Source of the DNA: Actinomycetota bacterium
GTDB taxonomy: Bacteria > Actinomycetota > Geothermincolia > Geothermincolales > RBG-13-55-18
Length of the DNA stretch: 64,000 nucleotides
Direction of reading: 5' to 3'
Assembly: GCA_014360655.1 (NCBI GenBank)
Contig: JACIXC010000001.1
Coordinates: 81,173 to 145,172 of the forward strand
The first letter of the stretch is position 1; each line of letters opens with the position of its first letter. Below are positions 8,167 to 17,723 of the stretch, piece by piece. The notes below the pieces were generated by a model, which was given only the letters and a program-made list of their open reading frames with translations, was not told the origin of the DNA and ran no database searches. Position numbers and translations under genes: made by a program.

Positions 8167-11133
8167 TCACCAGGGCGGAGGCGACATAGGCCTGCTGGGT
8201 GGAACGTAGATCTCGGCCCTCCGGAACTGTATGACCGTGGGAATGAGCAACAGTATATTGCTCGCCCTGTAACCCTGGATGGTGATCCAGAGGTTTTTCA
8301 ATGCGCCGTTGATGTCGCTCTGGTTGACCAGTTCCTTCACGAAATAGGGGTTCATCCAGGCAACCAGTTCCCCCACGAGATCTACGGCCCCGGGGTTGCC
8401 GTTGATGGCCCCGGCGATCACGGTGCCGTCCAGGTTGGCGATGAGGTCCCTCAGGAAGTTGTAACCGTATGCGTCCAGGGAATTGGCCAGGTTGGCCCCG
8501 CTCATGAACGGCGAGCCCAGTATCCTCTCGATGAGGGAGTTTCCGGGATGCCGTGCGTACTCGGCGTTGATGGCGTCCGCGATGACCTTACCGTCCAGGT
8601 GCGGCAAGAGGTCGGAGATCACCTGCGGGTTACTGTTGAGCAGGCCGGCCACCACCGCGGGATCCAGGGCCTGCAGCAGCCACGTGGTCATCTGGGGGTT
8701 GGCGTTAAGGGCGAGGGCGATGGTGGCCGCGGTATCCGCGTCGAGCTGCGCCATCACCGAACGTATCATATCCTGCGCGGTTGCGTTCTCGTTGACCCCC
8801 TGGGCGATGAGGGGGGCCACCACGGACGCGTTCATGGTGTTGATGAGCATGGCCACCAGGCCCTGCCTGTCGGGATTGGCCTCCAGGCCCGCGGCCGACG
8901 CCTCGGCCACCTCCGGTCCCAGGTTTGCCAGCATGTTGCGCAGGAACTGGTAATAAGACGCCGGGTGCTCCGCGGTGCCGTTCTGCGCCCGGTAGCACGA
9001 GAGGTTCACGGCGTTGGCCAGGGCCACGGCGGTGTCCGGTGAGATGTTCTCGATGACCACGCGGAGGAAGTCCATGTTGTTGTTGATGCCGGCCGCCAGG
9101 GCGACTCCCACGTCCCCGCTGGTGTTGGCCAGAAGCCCGGTGAGAAGGTTGTCCGCCGGGTCGGGGGCCACGTTCTCGTTGATGCCCTGGGCCAGGGCCG
9201 CCGCAGTGTCCTCGCTGAGGTTGGCCACCAGCACGGAGACGATGTCCTGCCCCAGGGGATGGGTGGCCACGTGGAGGTTTATCCCGTAAGCCAGGTACTC
9301 CGCCGTGGTGCTGCTGGTATTGGCCAGGAATCCCCGCAGGAAATCCCGGTTCGCGTTCACCGCCGCGGCGATGACCGCCGGGTCCAGCGCCCCGACCAGG
9401 GCGGGGAGGAAATTCCTCCCGGCGTTGTAATTGTCGGTCATGCCCAGGGCGGAGTAGGTCCCCATGTCCCCACCCAGGTCGGCGAGGAGCGTCCGCAGGA
9501 AATCCGCGTTGTCGTTGAGCGCCCCGGCGACGGTGGCTGGATTCAAGTGCGAGATCACCGAGGCCAGGAAAGCCGGGTTGCGGTTGGAGCCCCTCACCAT
9601 GGCCGCGGCCACAGGGGGAGAGATCTGCGAGAGGAGGTCGTAGACGAAGCCGGCGTGATCGCCCAGCGCCGCGGCTATGGGGGCCGGGTCGAGGTTGGCC
9701 AGCAGCGCCCCGATGAACTCCGGGTTATCGTTGAGCCCCCACGCCACCGGGCTTCCCAGCGAGGGAGGAAGCAGTCGCGAGAGCTCCTCGCTCACGCCCG
9801 GGTGGGCGTTGAGGGCGTTGGCCACGATGGCCGGGTCCAGGGCGTTCAGCGCCTCCACGATGAGGGCCGGGTTGGCGCCTATGCCCGCCGCCAGCCCCGC
9901 CCCCACCTGCGGGGAGAGCAGGGGGAGGATGTCGGCGGTCAGGCCCGGGTTGGCGTTGACCACGTTGGCCAGCACGCGCACGTCCAGGAGCCCCAGGATG
10001 CGCGAGAGCATGGATTGGTTGGAGATGAGGTCGGCCACGAAGCCGGGGTCGACGTAATCGGTGCTCTTCTTCACCAGGTCTATGGAGGAGTTGATGATGT
10101 CCGCCACCACCGCGGGGTCCAGGAAGTTCATGAGGTCGTTCACGAAATCGGTCGCGGACATGAGGGCCTTCGCCACCGGCAGCGGCTGCATGTAGGGAGC
10201 GGTGGCGGTGAGCATGGTGCTGCTGTTGAGTATGTCGGCTATGTATTCCGGCGAGATGGAGCGGGTGACGCGCACGGCCGTCGCCACGTTGGCGTTGAGC
10301 GCTCCCGCGAGCACGGCGGGGTTGAGGTAGCGCATGACGGAGGCCAGGAAGGGCCCGTTCTGGTTTATCACCCCCGCGATCACCGCCGGGTTGATGTAAC
10401 CGAGGGAGGCGGTGAGCATGTTGCCGTTCTCGTTCACCACCCGGGCCACCACCACCGGGTCCAGTCTGGCCACCAGCGACGAGAGGAAGGGTCCGTTCTC
10501 GTTCACCACCCGCGCGGTGCCCGCCGGGTCCAGGAGCCCCATCATAGCGGTGAGGAAGGGCCCGTTCTGGTTTATCACCCCCGCGATCACCGCCGGGTCC
10601 AAATAGGACATGACGGCGGAGAGGAAGGGGCCGTTGGCGTTGATCCCCGCGGTCATCTTCTCCGCGTCCAGGTGGCCCAGGAGCTCGGCGAGGAAAGGTC
10701 CGTTGTCGTTCACTACCTGCGCGATCACCCTTGGGTCGAGCGAGGCCAGAAGGCTCGTGACCAGCTCGGTGGCGTTGTTGACCACGTAGGCCACCGCCTC
10801 CGGGTCCAGGTAAGGCATGACCGCCGAGGTGAAGTCGGGGTTCTCGTTGATCACCTGGGCGATGACGGGCAGCGTGCCCTCCTCCACCATGGCCGCCAGC
10901 AGCCGGGAGATGAACTCCGGGTTCTCGTTGAGGGCCTCGGCCACCGCCTTGGGCTCGGTGTTCTTGAGCATGTTGGAGAGGAGATCCACGTCCGAGGCCA
11001 CCTTGCCCAGCAGGGGACCAAGGGGGCTCCGGGAGGGAAGCACCATGACCGCCCCCACCGCGAGGAAGCCCACCAGCAGGGCCACCACGGCTATGTTCAC
11101 CACCAGCTGCACCGGTCTCTTCAGGAGGAACAT
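8167..11133 (-). CDS. Membrane-anchored helical-repeat (solenoid) protein, paralogue C
   Basis: 988 residues; third gene of the three-gene operon, 30 nt after paralogue B. Residues about 9-31 form one hydrophobic anchor after a short basic N-terminus (LLKRPVQ), followed by a conserved linker LPSRSPLGPLLGK. The rest is almost entirely tandem repeats. In the first half the unit is 23 residues with pattern A-x-x-(V/I)-N-x-N-x-x-F-L-x-x-(L/M)-(L/M)-x-x-L-D-P-x-V-I. In the second half many units are 26 residues and begin A-x-x-x-A-x-G-(I/L)-N. I count about 35 units. The non-repeat tail is aromatic and proline-rich. Anchor orientation suggests the solenoid is outside the cytoplasm. No enzymatic motif and no named family is recognised; function unknown. 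Confidence 0.85.
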   Translation of the reverse strand: MFLLKRPVQLVVNIAVVALLVGFLAVGAVMVLPSRSPLGPLLGKVASDVDLLSNMLKNTEPKAVAEALNENPEFISRLLAAMVEEGTLPVIAQVINENPDFTSAVMPYLDPEAVAYVVNNATELVTSLLASLDPRVIAQVVNDNGPFLAELLGHLDAEKMTAGINANGPFLSAVMSYLDPAVIAGVINQNGPFLTAMMGLLDPAGTARVVNENGPFLSSLVARLDPVVVARVVNENGNMLTASLGYINPAVIAGVINQNGPFLASVMRYLNPAVLAGALNANVATAVRVTRSISPEYIADILNSSTMLTATAPYMQPLPVAKALMSATDFVNDLMNFLDPAVVADIINSSIDLVKKSTDYVDPGFVADLISNQSMLSRILGLLDVRVLANVVNANPGLTADILPLLSPQVGAGLAAGIGANPALIVEALNALDPAIVANALNAHPGVSEELSRLLPPSLGSPVAWGLNDNPEFIGALLANLDPAPIAAALGDHAGFVYDLLSQISPPVAAAMVRGSNRNPAFLASVISHLNPATVAGALNDNADFLRTLLADLGGDMGTYSALGMTDNYNAGRNFLPALVGALDPAVIAAAVNANRDFLRGFLANTSSTTAEYLAYGINLHVATHPLGQDIVSVLVANLSEDTAAALAQGINENVAPDPADNLLTGLLANTSGDVGVALAAGINNNMDFLRVVIENISPDTAVALANAVNLSCYRAQNGTAEHPASYYQFLRNMLANLGPEVAEASAAGLEANPDRQGLVAMLINTMNASVVAPLIAQGVNENATAQDMIRSVMAQLDADTAATIALALNANPQMTTWLLQALDPAVVAGLLNSNPQVISDLLPHLDGKVIADAINAEYARHPGNSLIERILGSPFMSGANLANSLDAYGYNFLRDLIANLDGTVIAGAINGNPGAVDLVGELVAWMNPYFVKELVNQSDINGALKNLWITIQGYRASNILLLIPTVIQFRRAEIYVPPSRPMSPPPW

Positions 11134-11163
11134 CTCCCGCCTACCTCTTTCAAACCTCGCATG

Positions 11164-14061
11164 TCAGTAGATCTTTCCCGTTCCTGCGTCGGTTACGTAT
11201 GTCCACAACCACTCGTAGGTCATCCCCAGGAAGTTGATGACCATGTACGTCTTCATCCCCAGGCGCCTCATGAGTGAATTGGTATAACCGGCGAGGCAGT
11301 TGTCGATGGCGTTCGCCATCTGCTGGTCCAGGCCGGGCACGGCCATGAGGTCCAGGCTCATCTGCAGGCCGTGCCCCAGATCCGACGAACTAGTGCCCGA
11401 CATGATCTCCGATGTCTGCCTTCCGTCCAGGCCACCGATGAGGTCCGCTATGAAGCTCTGCGCGCCGCTTCCCAGGGCCTGGGCCACCCTCTGGCCGCTC
11501 AGCCCCGCCAGCAGTTCGTTGGTCAGCCCCTGCCCTTCCGCGCCGTTCATGATGCGCGCCATCATGTCGGCGTCGGTTGCCGCCAGGTTGTCCACAAGGA
11601 AGTCGGAGACCGCCGGGTCCAGTCCGGCGTTCAATCCCACGGCCAGGGCCGCGCCGTCCAGGTTCTTTATCACCGCGTCCAGGAATGCGGTGTTCATCTC
11701 CAGGGCGTCGGCTATGGCGCGTACCGTGTGCTCCTCGGTGTTGTCGAGTATGGCATAGAGGGCAGAGTCCGCACCGGCCGCGGCCATGGCGTTGAGGCCC
11801 CTGCCCACGGCCGCCCCCGTGGCCGAGTCCAGGCCGGCGAGGAGGTTCGTGAGGAAGGCTCTCTTTGACGGGTCGGCGCTTCCCGCGCTGGCGTTCAATC
11901 CTTCCGCCAGGGCCTCCGCGGTGGCCGGTGCCAGGTTGGCCATGAGCACCTCCATGAGGTCCGGGTTGGCTTTCGCGGCCTTGCCCATTACCGTGCCCGT
12001 GTCCGCGTTGAGGTTGCCCACCAGCTCCGCAAGGAAACCCGCGTCGGCGTATTCCAGGGCCTGACCCACGGCGGCCGCCACGTCGGCGTCCAGGTATCGC
12101 AACACGTTCTCCAGGAATCCACGGCCCTCCCGCGCGTTGAGATTGGTCCCCTCGGCCATGGCCTGGCCGGTAGTGTAGCCGAGGTTGGCCAGAAGTTCCA
12201 CGATGAAAGTAGGGTCCGTGTTGATGGCCTGCGCCACCGCCTCCCCCAGGCTCCCGTCCAGGGCGGCGATGAGGTCCCGGGTGAGGCCGGGGTTCACGTC
12301 CAGGGCCTGGGCGATCACCGCCGGGTCCAGGTAGGAGATGAGCCAGGTGAGGAAAGTGGCACCGTTGTTCAACCCCCCCGCTATCCCGGCCGCAAAGTGG
12401 GTGTCGAAATAGGCGGCGAGCTCACGCGCCGTCTCCGGGTGCGCGGTTAGCAGGTCGGCGAGCATGCCGGCGTCAAGCTCCCCTATGAGAGTGGAGAGGA
12501 AATCCATGTTGTTGCTGAGGCCCAGCGCCAAGCCCGCCCCCGCCAGGGGCGAGAGGTGCGCCGAGAGCTCCTCGCTGAAGCCGGTGGTATGTTCCAGGAT
12601 GTAGAGCAAGGAGTCCACGTCCAGGTTGTCCAGCGCGGCGTCTATGAGGTCCGTGTTGTTGTTGATGCCCTGCGCCGCCGCCTGGGCCGCCACGGTATCC
12701 AGGTTGGCGAGCAGGGAGGTGAGAAAACTCCCGGAGCTCTCCAGCACCCCGGCCAGGAAGGCGGGGTCGGAGGAGCCCACCATGCGGTCGATGAAATCAG
12801 GGTTGAGGTTGAGGCCCAGGGCCGCCGCCCGGCCCAGCGAAGGGGGCAGGTCGGCGACCAGCGACTTTATGAAGCCGGCGTTGACGTTGAGCGCCCCCGC
12901 CAGGGCCGACTCGTCTATCAAGGGGATCACCTGGTCGAGGAAGGCCTCGTCGTTGGCCAGGTAGGTTATGTAGTCGTCGCGCAGGTAGCTTATGATGGCC
13001 GCCACGTTGTCGCCCGTGCCGTTGAGGGCGGCGGCCGCCCCTTTCGGGTCGAGCTGGCCCACCACCGCCTTCAGGAACCGCGCGTTGGCGTTGAGGGCCG
13101 CCGCGATGGGCGCGGGGTTGAGCAGCCCCAGCAGGCGGGTGAGGATCACCTGGTCGGAGGCGATCTCGGCCGAGGCGCGCGGGTCCATGCGGTTGACCAC
13201 CCCGATGAGGAAGGACTTGTTCTCTTTGACCGCCCGCACCACCACGTCGGGGTTGAGGTATCGGGTGAGCCCCGCCAGCAGTGCCCCGTTGGCGTTCACC
13301 GCCCCCGCGAGCACCCGCGGGTTCAACCTGCGCATGAGGTTGGAGACGAAGGCGGGGTTGCCGTTGATGGCCTGCGCGGTGGGCGCGGGGTCCAGGAAGG
13401 AGAGCAGGGCGGAGAGCCAGCTCCCGTTGGCGTTCACCGCGGAGGCGATCACGCCCGCGTCCAGGTTGGCGAGGAGCCGCACGGTGAAGTCCACGTTGGC
13501 GTTCATGGAAGCCGCCACCACCACCGGGTCCAGGAAGGAGAGCAGGGCGGTGATGAAGGGCCCGTTCTCGTTTACGATCCCCGCCACCACCGCCGGGTCG
13601 AGCTCGGGCAGGAGGGCGGCGGTGAAGTCGCTGGAGGCGTTGACCGTCCCCGCCAGCAACTTGACGTCGAGCAGCGGCAGCAGGTCGGAGATGAGGTCCC
13701 CGTGCTGGTTCACCGCCTGCGCAACAGGCGCGGGGTCGAGCTCCCCCACCAGGGCCACGAGGAACTCCGGGTGCTCGTTTACCGCCTTGGCGGTGGCCTC
13801 CAGGTTCCCGGGGTTTTCCAGCTCCGCGAGAAGGGCGGCCAGGAACTCCGGGTTCTCGTTGATAGCCTTGGCCACCTCGTGGGGATCGAGCCCCGAGACG
13901 ATCCCGGCGAGGGTCTTGCGCTGGGAACCCATCTTGCCCAGGATGGTGCCCATGGGACCCTTGACCGGCAGCAGCATGACCACCCCCGCGATCACCAGCC
14001 CCACCAGGAAGATGATGACCAGGATGTTCACCACTATCTGCACCGGCTTGCGCAAAAGCAT
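11164..14061 (-). CDS. Membrane-anchored helical-repeat (solenoid) protein, paralogue B
   Basis: 965 residues; middle gene of the operon. It starts with basic residues and an anchor (MLLRKPVQIVVNILVIIF onward), then the linker LPVKGPMGTILGK matching the other two paralogues. Tandem 23-residue units follow, for example AQAINGNPAFVSNLMRRLNP, shifting to 26-residue units in the second half (A-x-x-x-A-x-G-x-N). The C-terminal tail is non-repetitive and aromatic (FLGMTYEWLWTYVTDAG). The ATG at 14061 is preferred to the GTG at 14070 because GAGGAG lies 8 nt before it; the upstream gene ends at 14074, so translation is probably coupled. No catalytic or ligand motif is seen. Function unknown. Confidence 0.85.
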   Translation of the reverse strand: MLLRKPVQIVVNILVIIFLVGLVIAGVVMLLPVKGPMGTILGKMGSQRKTLAGIVSGLDPHEVAKAINENPEFLAALLAELENPGNLEATAKAVNEHPEFLVALVGELDPAPVAQAVNQHGDLISDLLPLLDVKLLAGTVNASSDFTAALLPELDPAVVAGIVNENGPFITALLSFLDPVVVAASMNANVDFTVRLLANLDAGVIASAVNANGSWLSALLSFLDPAPTAQAINGNPAFVSNLMRRLNPRVLAGAVNANGALLAGLTRYLNPDVVVRAVKENKSFLIGVVNRMDPRASAEIASDQVILTRLLGLLNPAPIAAALNANARFLKAVVGQLDPKGAAAALNGTGDNVAAIISYLRDDYITYLANDEAFLDQVIPLIDESALAGALNVNAGFIKSLVADLPPSLGRAAALGLNLNPDFIDRMVGSSDPAFLAGVLESSGSFLTSLLANLDTVAAQAAAQGINNNTDLIDAALDNLDVDSLLYILEHTTGFSEELSAHLSPLAGAGLALGLSNNMDFLSTLIGELDAGMLADLLTAHPETARELAAYFDTHFAAGIAGGLNNGATFLTWLISYLDPAVIAQALDVNPGLTRDLIAALDGSLGEAVAQAINTDPTFIVELLANLGYTTGQAMAEGTNLNAREGRGFLENVLRYLDADVAAAVGQALEYADAGFLAELVGNLNADTGTVMGKAAKANPDLMEVLMANLAPATAEALAEGLNASAGSADPSKRAFLTNLLAGLDSATGAAVGRGLNAMAAAGADSALYAILDNTEEHTVRAIADALEMNTAFLDAVIKNLDGAALAVGLNAGLDPAVSDFLVDNLAATDADMMARIMNGAEGQGLTNELLAGLSGQRVAQALGSGAQSFIADLIGGLDGRQTSEIMSGTSSSDLGHGLQMSLDLMAVPGLDQQMANAIDNCLAGYTNSLMRRLGMKTYMVINFLGMTYEWLWTYVTDAGTGKIY

Positions 14062-14073
14062 CGTCAACACTCC

Positions 14074-17000
14074 TCAAGGTGCCCACTCGAAACCGGCGAA
14101 ATTGATCCATGCCGGTAAGGGCAGTATGCCAAGAGCCTTGGCCGCGATATCGAACCACATGCATTCGAGCATGTTGTGGTCGGGTATGACCATGTCGGGG
14201 TCGTGGGTGGCCAGCGCCTGGTTCAGGGCCGCCGCTATGGTATTCGCGTCCAGCGTCCCGAGAAGCTGCGTGAGGAACTTCCCCGCTCCCCCGGCATCGG
14301 CCGCCACGATAGCCTGCCCGATGGTGGTACCCAGGCCGTTCGCAGCCGCCGCGTCCAGCAACTCCTCGGTGACGCGGGGATTCGCGTTCAGGGCGTTGGA
14401 CACGATATCCGCGTTCAGGTTGTCAAGCAGGTCGTTGATGAATTTCTTCCCTCCGGTGGTGGCCAGCGCGTTGTTGACCGCGCCGGCCAGCGCGCCCCCG
14501 TCCAGCGCCCCCACCAGGGCGGTAATCCACGCCTCGTTCTGGTTCAATTGCAAGGCCATGGCCTCTCCGTCCAGGTTGCGCAGCAGGTACTCAACGAAGA
14601 CGGGGTTGCCGTTGAGCCCCTCGGCCACATCCACGGCGGTGTGGAAACCGGGATCCCCCTTGTCCAGGTTGGCGATGAGCTGCGAGAGGAAGCTGTCCAT
14701 ATTGTACGGTGCCGAGTTGATGACGCTTGCGATCACCCCCGCGAACTCCTTGGAGGTGGCTCCCAGCATGGCCTCCAGGAAGGACCTGGGGAGGTCCGGG
14801 TTGGCCGCGTTGGCGTTGAGTCCCGCGGCGACCTCCTTGCCCACGTTGCCGTCCAGGTTGGGCAGGAGGTTGGTCACCAGGTTGTCGTGGGGGTTAGCCG
14901 CCACGTGCGCGTTGAGTCCACGGGCGATATATTCTCCCACCTCGGGATCGAGGTTGGACATGAGCTGGTAGGCCAGGCTGGACTCGACCTCCGTGTCCTC
15001 GAAGATCCCGTTATGGTTGGCGTCCAGGTTTGCAGTGCTCTGGTTGAGCCCCTCGGCGATGGCCTTTCCCACGTCGGGTGAGAGGTTCTCCAGCAGGGGC
15101 TTGATGATCTCCGGGTTGAGGTTCAGGGCTTCGGCGATGCGCCGCCCCGTGCCCGCGTCCAGGTAGCGTGCCACGACGCGGGTGGTGTCGGGGTTGGCGT
15201 TGAGGCCCTCGGCGACGGCCTGGGCCGCGGTCTCGTTAAGGCGCACCAGGAGCCCGGCCACGAATCCCGAGTTCTGGTTGACGGCCGCCGCCACCACCTC
15301 GGCGTCGGAGTACTTCAGCAGGGACTTGATCATGGAATCCTCCGTCGCCTCCCCCGCGTCTGTGTTGACCCCCTCCGCGATGGCCTGGGCGACGCCCTCG
15401 CTGAGCAGCGGTATGAGCCCCGCGATGAGGGCGTCGGCCGCCCCCTTGTTCAATATCTCCTCGGCCAGCACCCGGGGGTCCGCCGTGGCGAGCACCGTGT
15501 CGATCAGGTCCGGGTTGTCGTTCAGGGCATGGGCCGCCGCCTCCGCGACGCTTTCGGGCAGCAGGGCCAACAGGGTGGGAATGAAATACCCCGAGAGGTC
15601 CACGGCCAGGGAGACGGCGGAGGCGTCCAGGGCGTTGGTCAGGTTGATCAGGAAGTCCGGATTGTCCTTGGAGCCTTCGAGTATGGCCTGCACCGTGACC
15701 GGCTCTATCCCCTCCACCAGGGCCCTGAGGAATGAGGGCGCCTGGGAGAGGGCGGAGGCGATCTGGGCCCCGTCGAGGTTGGCCAGCACCGCCTTCACCA
15801 GCTCCGGGTTGGTCTCGAGGGCGTTGTTGGTGATCTCCGCCAGCGCCGGGTCCAGGAGGGGCAGCAACTGCGTGACGAAGTCGGTGTGCTCGCCCAGTGC
15901 GGCCCCGATGGCCGCGGTGTCGACGAGCGGCAGCACGCGCGCCAGCAGGCTGCCGTTGTTGAGCATGGTGGCCACCAGTTCCGGGGAGATGGCGTCCATC
16001 ACCTTGTACACGAAGTCGGGGTGGGCGTTGGCGATCCCCGCCACCCAGGCGGGGTCCAGCGCCTTCAGCAATCCCGCCGTGAAGGGGGAGGCGTTGTTGG
16101 CCATGGCCGCGATCACGGAGGGGTTGAGGCTGTTCAAGAGCCGGTTCATCCAGGCCGTGTCGTGCACGGTCACGGCCAGCACGTTGATGAGCAGGTTGTC
16201 CGAAAGGCTGGCCACCAGGTCCGCCGTGGAATCGGCGTTGGCGTTGAGCACCGAGGCGATGGTAGCGGGATTGAGGTGGGACATGAGGCGGGAGAGGAAG
16301 GTGGGATGCGCGTTCATGCCCGCCGTGAGCACCTGCGGGTCGAGGTTCCGCATGAGCCCGGTTATGAAGGACCCGTTGGCGTTCACCACCTGGGCCACCA
16401 CCGCCGTGTCCAGGTATCCCATGAGGTTGGAGACCATGGTGGGGTTGGCGTTCATGGCCGCCGCAAGCACCGCCGGGTCCAGCAGGCCGATGAGGGCGGT
16501 GACGAATGCGCCGTTCTCGTTCACCGCCTTGGCCAGCACGGCCGGGTCCATGGCCGCGGTGGAGGCGGTGAGGAACTCGCCGTTCTGGTTGACGGCCCCC
16601 GCCACCACCTGGGGATCGAGGTACCCCACGAGGGCGGAGACGAAGCCCCCGTTCTCGTTCACCGCCGCGGCTATGGCCGCGGGGTCGAGGTGATCCATGA
16701 GGGCGGTGGTGAAGGCGGCGGCATCCGGGTCGTTGAGCGCCGCCGCGAGGGTGGCCGGCTCCAGCTCGCCCAGGAGTACTGAGAGGAACTGCGGGTTCTC
16801 ATTGACCGCCTCGGCGATCATGACCGCCCCCTCCTCGCCCAGCTCGGCGAAGAGGTCGCTCATCATGTTGGGGTTCTCCCGCAGGGCCGCGGCCAGCTCC
16901 ACCGGGTCCAGGTTGGCGAGAAGGCCCGAGAGGTTCTTCTTTGCGGAGAGGATCTTCCCGATGAGGGGACCGGCCGGGTTGCGGGAGGGGATGAGGGCGT

Positions 17001-17079
17001 ATGCACCCATCGCCACCGCCCCTACCAACACGACGATGACGATGATGTTGATGGCCGTCTGGACTGAAGACCTCAGCAT
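14074..17079 (-). CDS. Membrane-anchored helical-repeat (solenoid) protein, paralogue A
   Basis: 1001 residues; first gene of the operon. A hydrophobic anchor at about residues 9-30 is followed by the shared linker LIPSRNPAGPLIGK and about 35 tandem repeats of 23-26 residues, such as AAAVNENGGFVSALVGYLDP. Uniquely among the three, one repeat is interrupted at residues 686-697 by DANHNGIFEDTE, which fits the spacing of an EF-hand or dockerin-type calcium loop. The tail is non-repetitive and aromatic (LPAWINFAGFEWAP). The start is preceded by GAGG 6 nt upstream. The ~640-bp gap to the protease gene upstream should contain the operon promoter. Repeat geometry suggests an alpha-solenoid scaffold or binding surface; this is inference. 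Confidence 0.85.
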   Translation of the reverse strand: MLRSSVQTAINIIVIVVLVGAVAMGAYALIPSRNPAGPLIGKILSAKKNLSGLLANLDPVELAAALRENPNMMSDLFAELGEEGAVMIAEAVNENPQFLSVLLGELEPATLAAALNDPDAAAFTTALMDHLDPAAIAAAVNENGGFVSALVGYLDPQVVAGAVNQNGEFLTASTAAMDPAVLAKAVNENGAFVTALIGLLDPAVLAAAMNANPTMVSNLMGYLDTAVVAQVVNANGSFITGLMRNLDPQVLTAGMNAHPTFLSRLMSHLNPATIASVLNANADSTADLVASLSDNLLINVLAVTVHDTAWMNRLLNSLNPSVIAAMANNASPFTAGLLKALDPAWVAGIANAHPDFVYKVMDAISPELVATMLNNGSLLARVLPLVDTAAIGAALGEHTDFVTQLLPLLDPALAEITNNALETNPELVKAVLANLDGAQIASALSQAPSFLRALVEGIEPVTVQAILEGSKDNPDFLINLTNALDASAVSLAVDLSGYFIPTLLALLPESVAEAAAHALNDNPDLIDTVLATADPRVLAEEILNKGAADALIAGLIPLLSEGVAQAIAEGVNTDAGEATEDSMIKSLLKYSDAEVVAAAVNQNSGFVAGLLVRLNETAAQAVAEGLNANPDTTRVVARYLDAGTGRRIAEALNLNPEIIKPLLENLSPDVGKAIAEGLNQSTANLDANHNGIFEDTEVESSLAYQLMSNLDPEVGEYIARGLNAHVAANPHDNLVTNLLPNLDGNVGKEVAAGLNANAANPDLPRSFLEAMLGATSKEFAGVIASVINSAPYNMDSFLSQLIANLDKGDPGFHTAVDVAEGLNGNPVFVEYLLRNLDGEAMALQLNQNEAWITALVGALDGGALAGAVNNALATTGGKKFINDLLDNLNADIVSNALNANPRVTEELLDAAAANGLGTTIGQAIVAADAGGAGKFLTQLLGTLDANTIAAALNQALATHDPDMVIPDHNMLECMWFDIAAKALGILPLPAWINFAGFEWAP
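14989..15024 (-). other. EF-hand/dockerin-like calcium loop in paralogue A
   Basis: Encodes DANHNGIFEDTE: acidic or amide side chains at loop positions 1, 3 and 5, glycine at 6, and glutamate at 9 and 12, as in 12-residue calcium loops. It is inserted in a long repeat linker. Neither other paralogue has it. Confidence 0.5.
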
Positions 17080-17723
17080 CCCCCGCCTCGCTTCCCCTGC
17101 TTCAGTCTATCCCTCTTTCCCGACCCGCTCCCGACAGTCCCTGAACCTCACATCCCTCATCCGCCGAGTGTGCCGCCTGCCGCCTGCCTGTTTCCGTGCC
17201 GCAAGGGCCCTTCCATCCCCCAAAGGTCTCCCGGTCGCTCCTGCTCCTTTCGACGACGTGCCCCCTCTCGATGAGGTGTTCTCCCCGACGGTATTTTTCT
17301 TCTTCCTGCCCCGGCTTTCCTCTTATCCCGACCAGATAATCCCGGTAAATCCGAGACGGGTCCGACAGCCAGTGCGTTCACCGCTCTACAGTCTATATAT
17401 AAATTAGGATTTTATACAATGCCTTAGCAAGACATCGTCGCGCTTTTTTGCACCATTTTCACAGGATGGTAACATACGCGTAACATTGCAAGCCCGCGGC
17501 GGCTGCCGCAAAACGCGTTGCGACTCGCGAAGGATTGGGAATCTGGTTTACATACGGTTAACATGACTATGCGCGCATATGCCTGCGGGAATCCCTGCCC
17601 GCGACCTCACCCAGGGAGATCATCCCCCGCGGACCCTCCGCCACGTGGCCTTACGCAACCTTGACACAACCTGTAACACGCCTCAGGAAACAGGGACGCG
17701 ACCCGGGATATCCGCAAGCCGGC
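17080..17723. other. Intergenic region upstream of the solenoid operon
   Basis: 644 bp without a supportable gene. An AT-rich island (17390-17425) holds the promoter candidate. Positions 17455-17575 contain several copies of the short string TAACAT/ACATACG, which may be regulatory or chance. The part next to the protease stop shows nothing clear. Confidence 0.5.
17392..17419 (-). promoter_or_regulatory. Candidate promoter of the solenoid operon
   Basis: On the minus strand, TTGTAT (17414-17419) and TATAGA (17392-17397) are 16 nt apart in the only strongly AT-rich patch before the gene starting at 17079. The -35 match is poor (3 of 6), so the AT-rich island is better supported than the exact boxes. 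Confidence 0.3.

Noticed and set aside
9259-11277. Long plus-strand open frames opposite the solenoid genes (also 12556-14118, 12992-14971, 15182-16693)
   Set aside because: They are antisense shadows of a high-GC repetitive gene; their composition (runs of Val/Gly/Arg/His) is unlike real proteins and they lack start signals.
8167-17079. CRISPR-like periodicity
   Set aside because: The DNA periodicity comes from coding repeats of 69-78 bp in an intact frame; there are no constant repeats with unique spacers and no cas genes.
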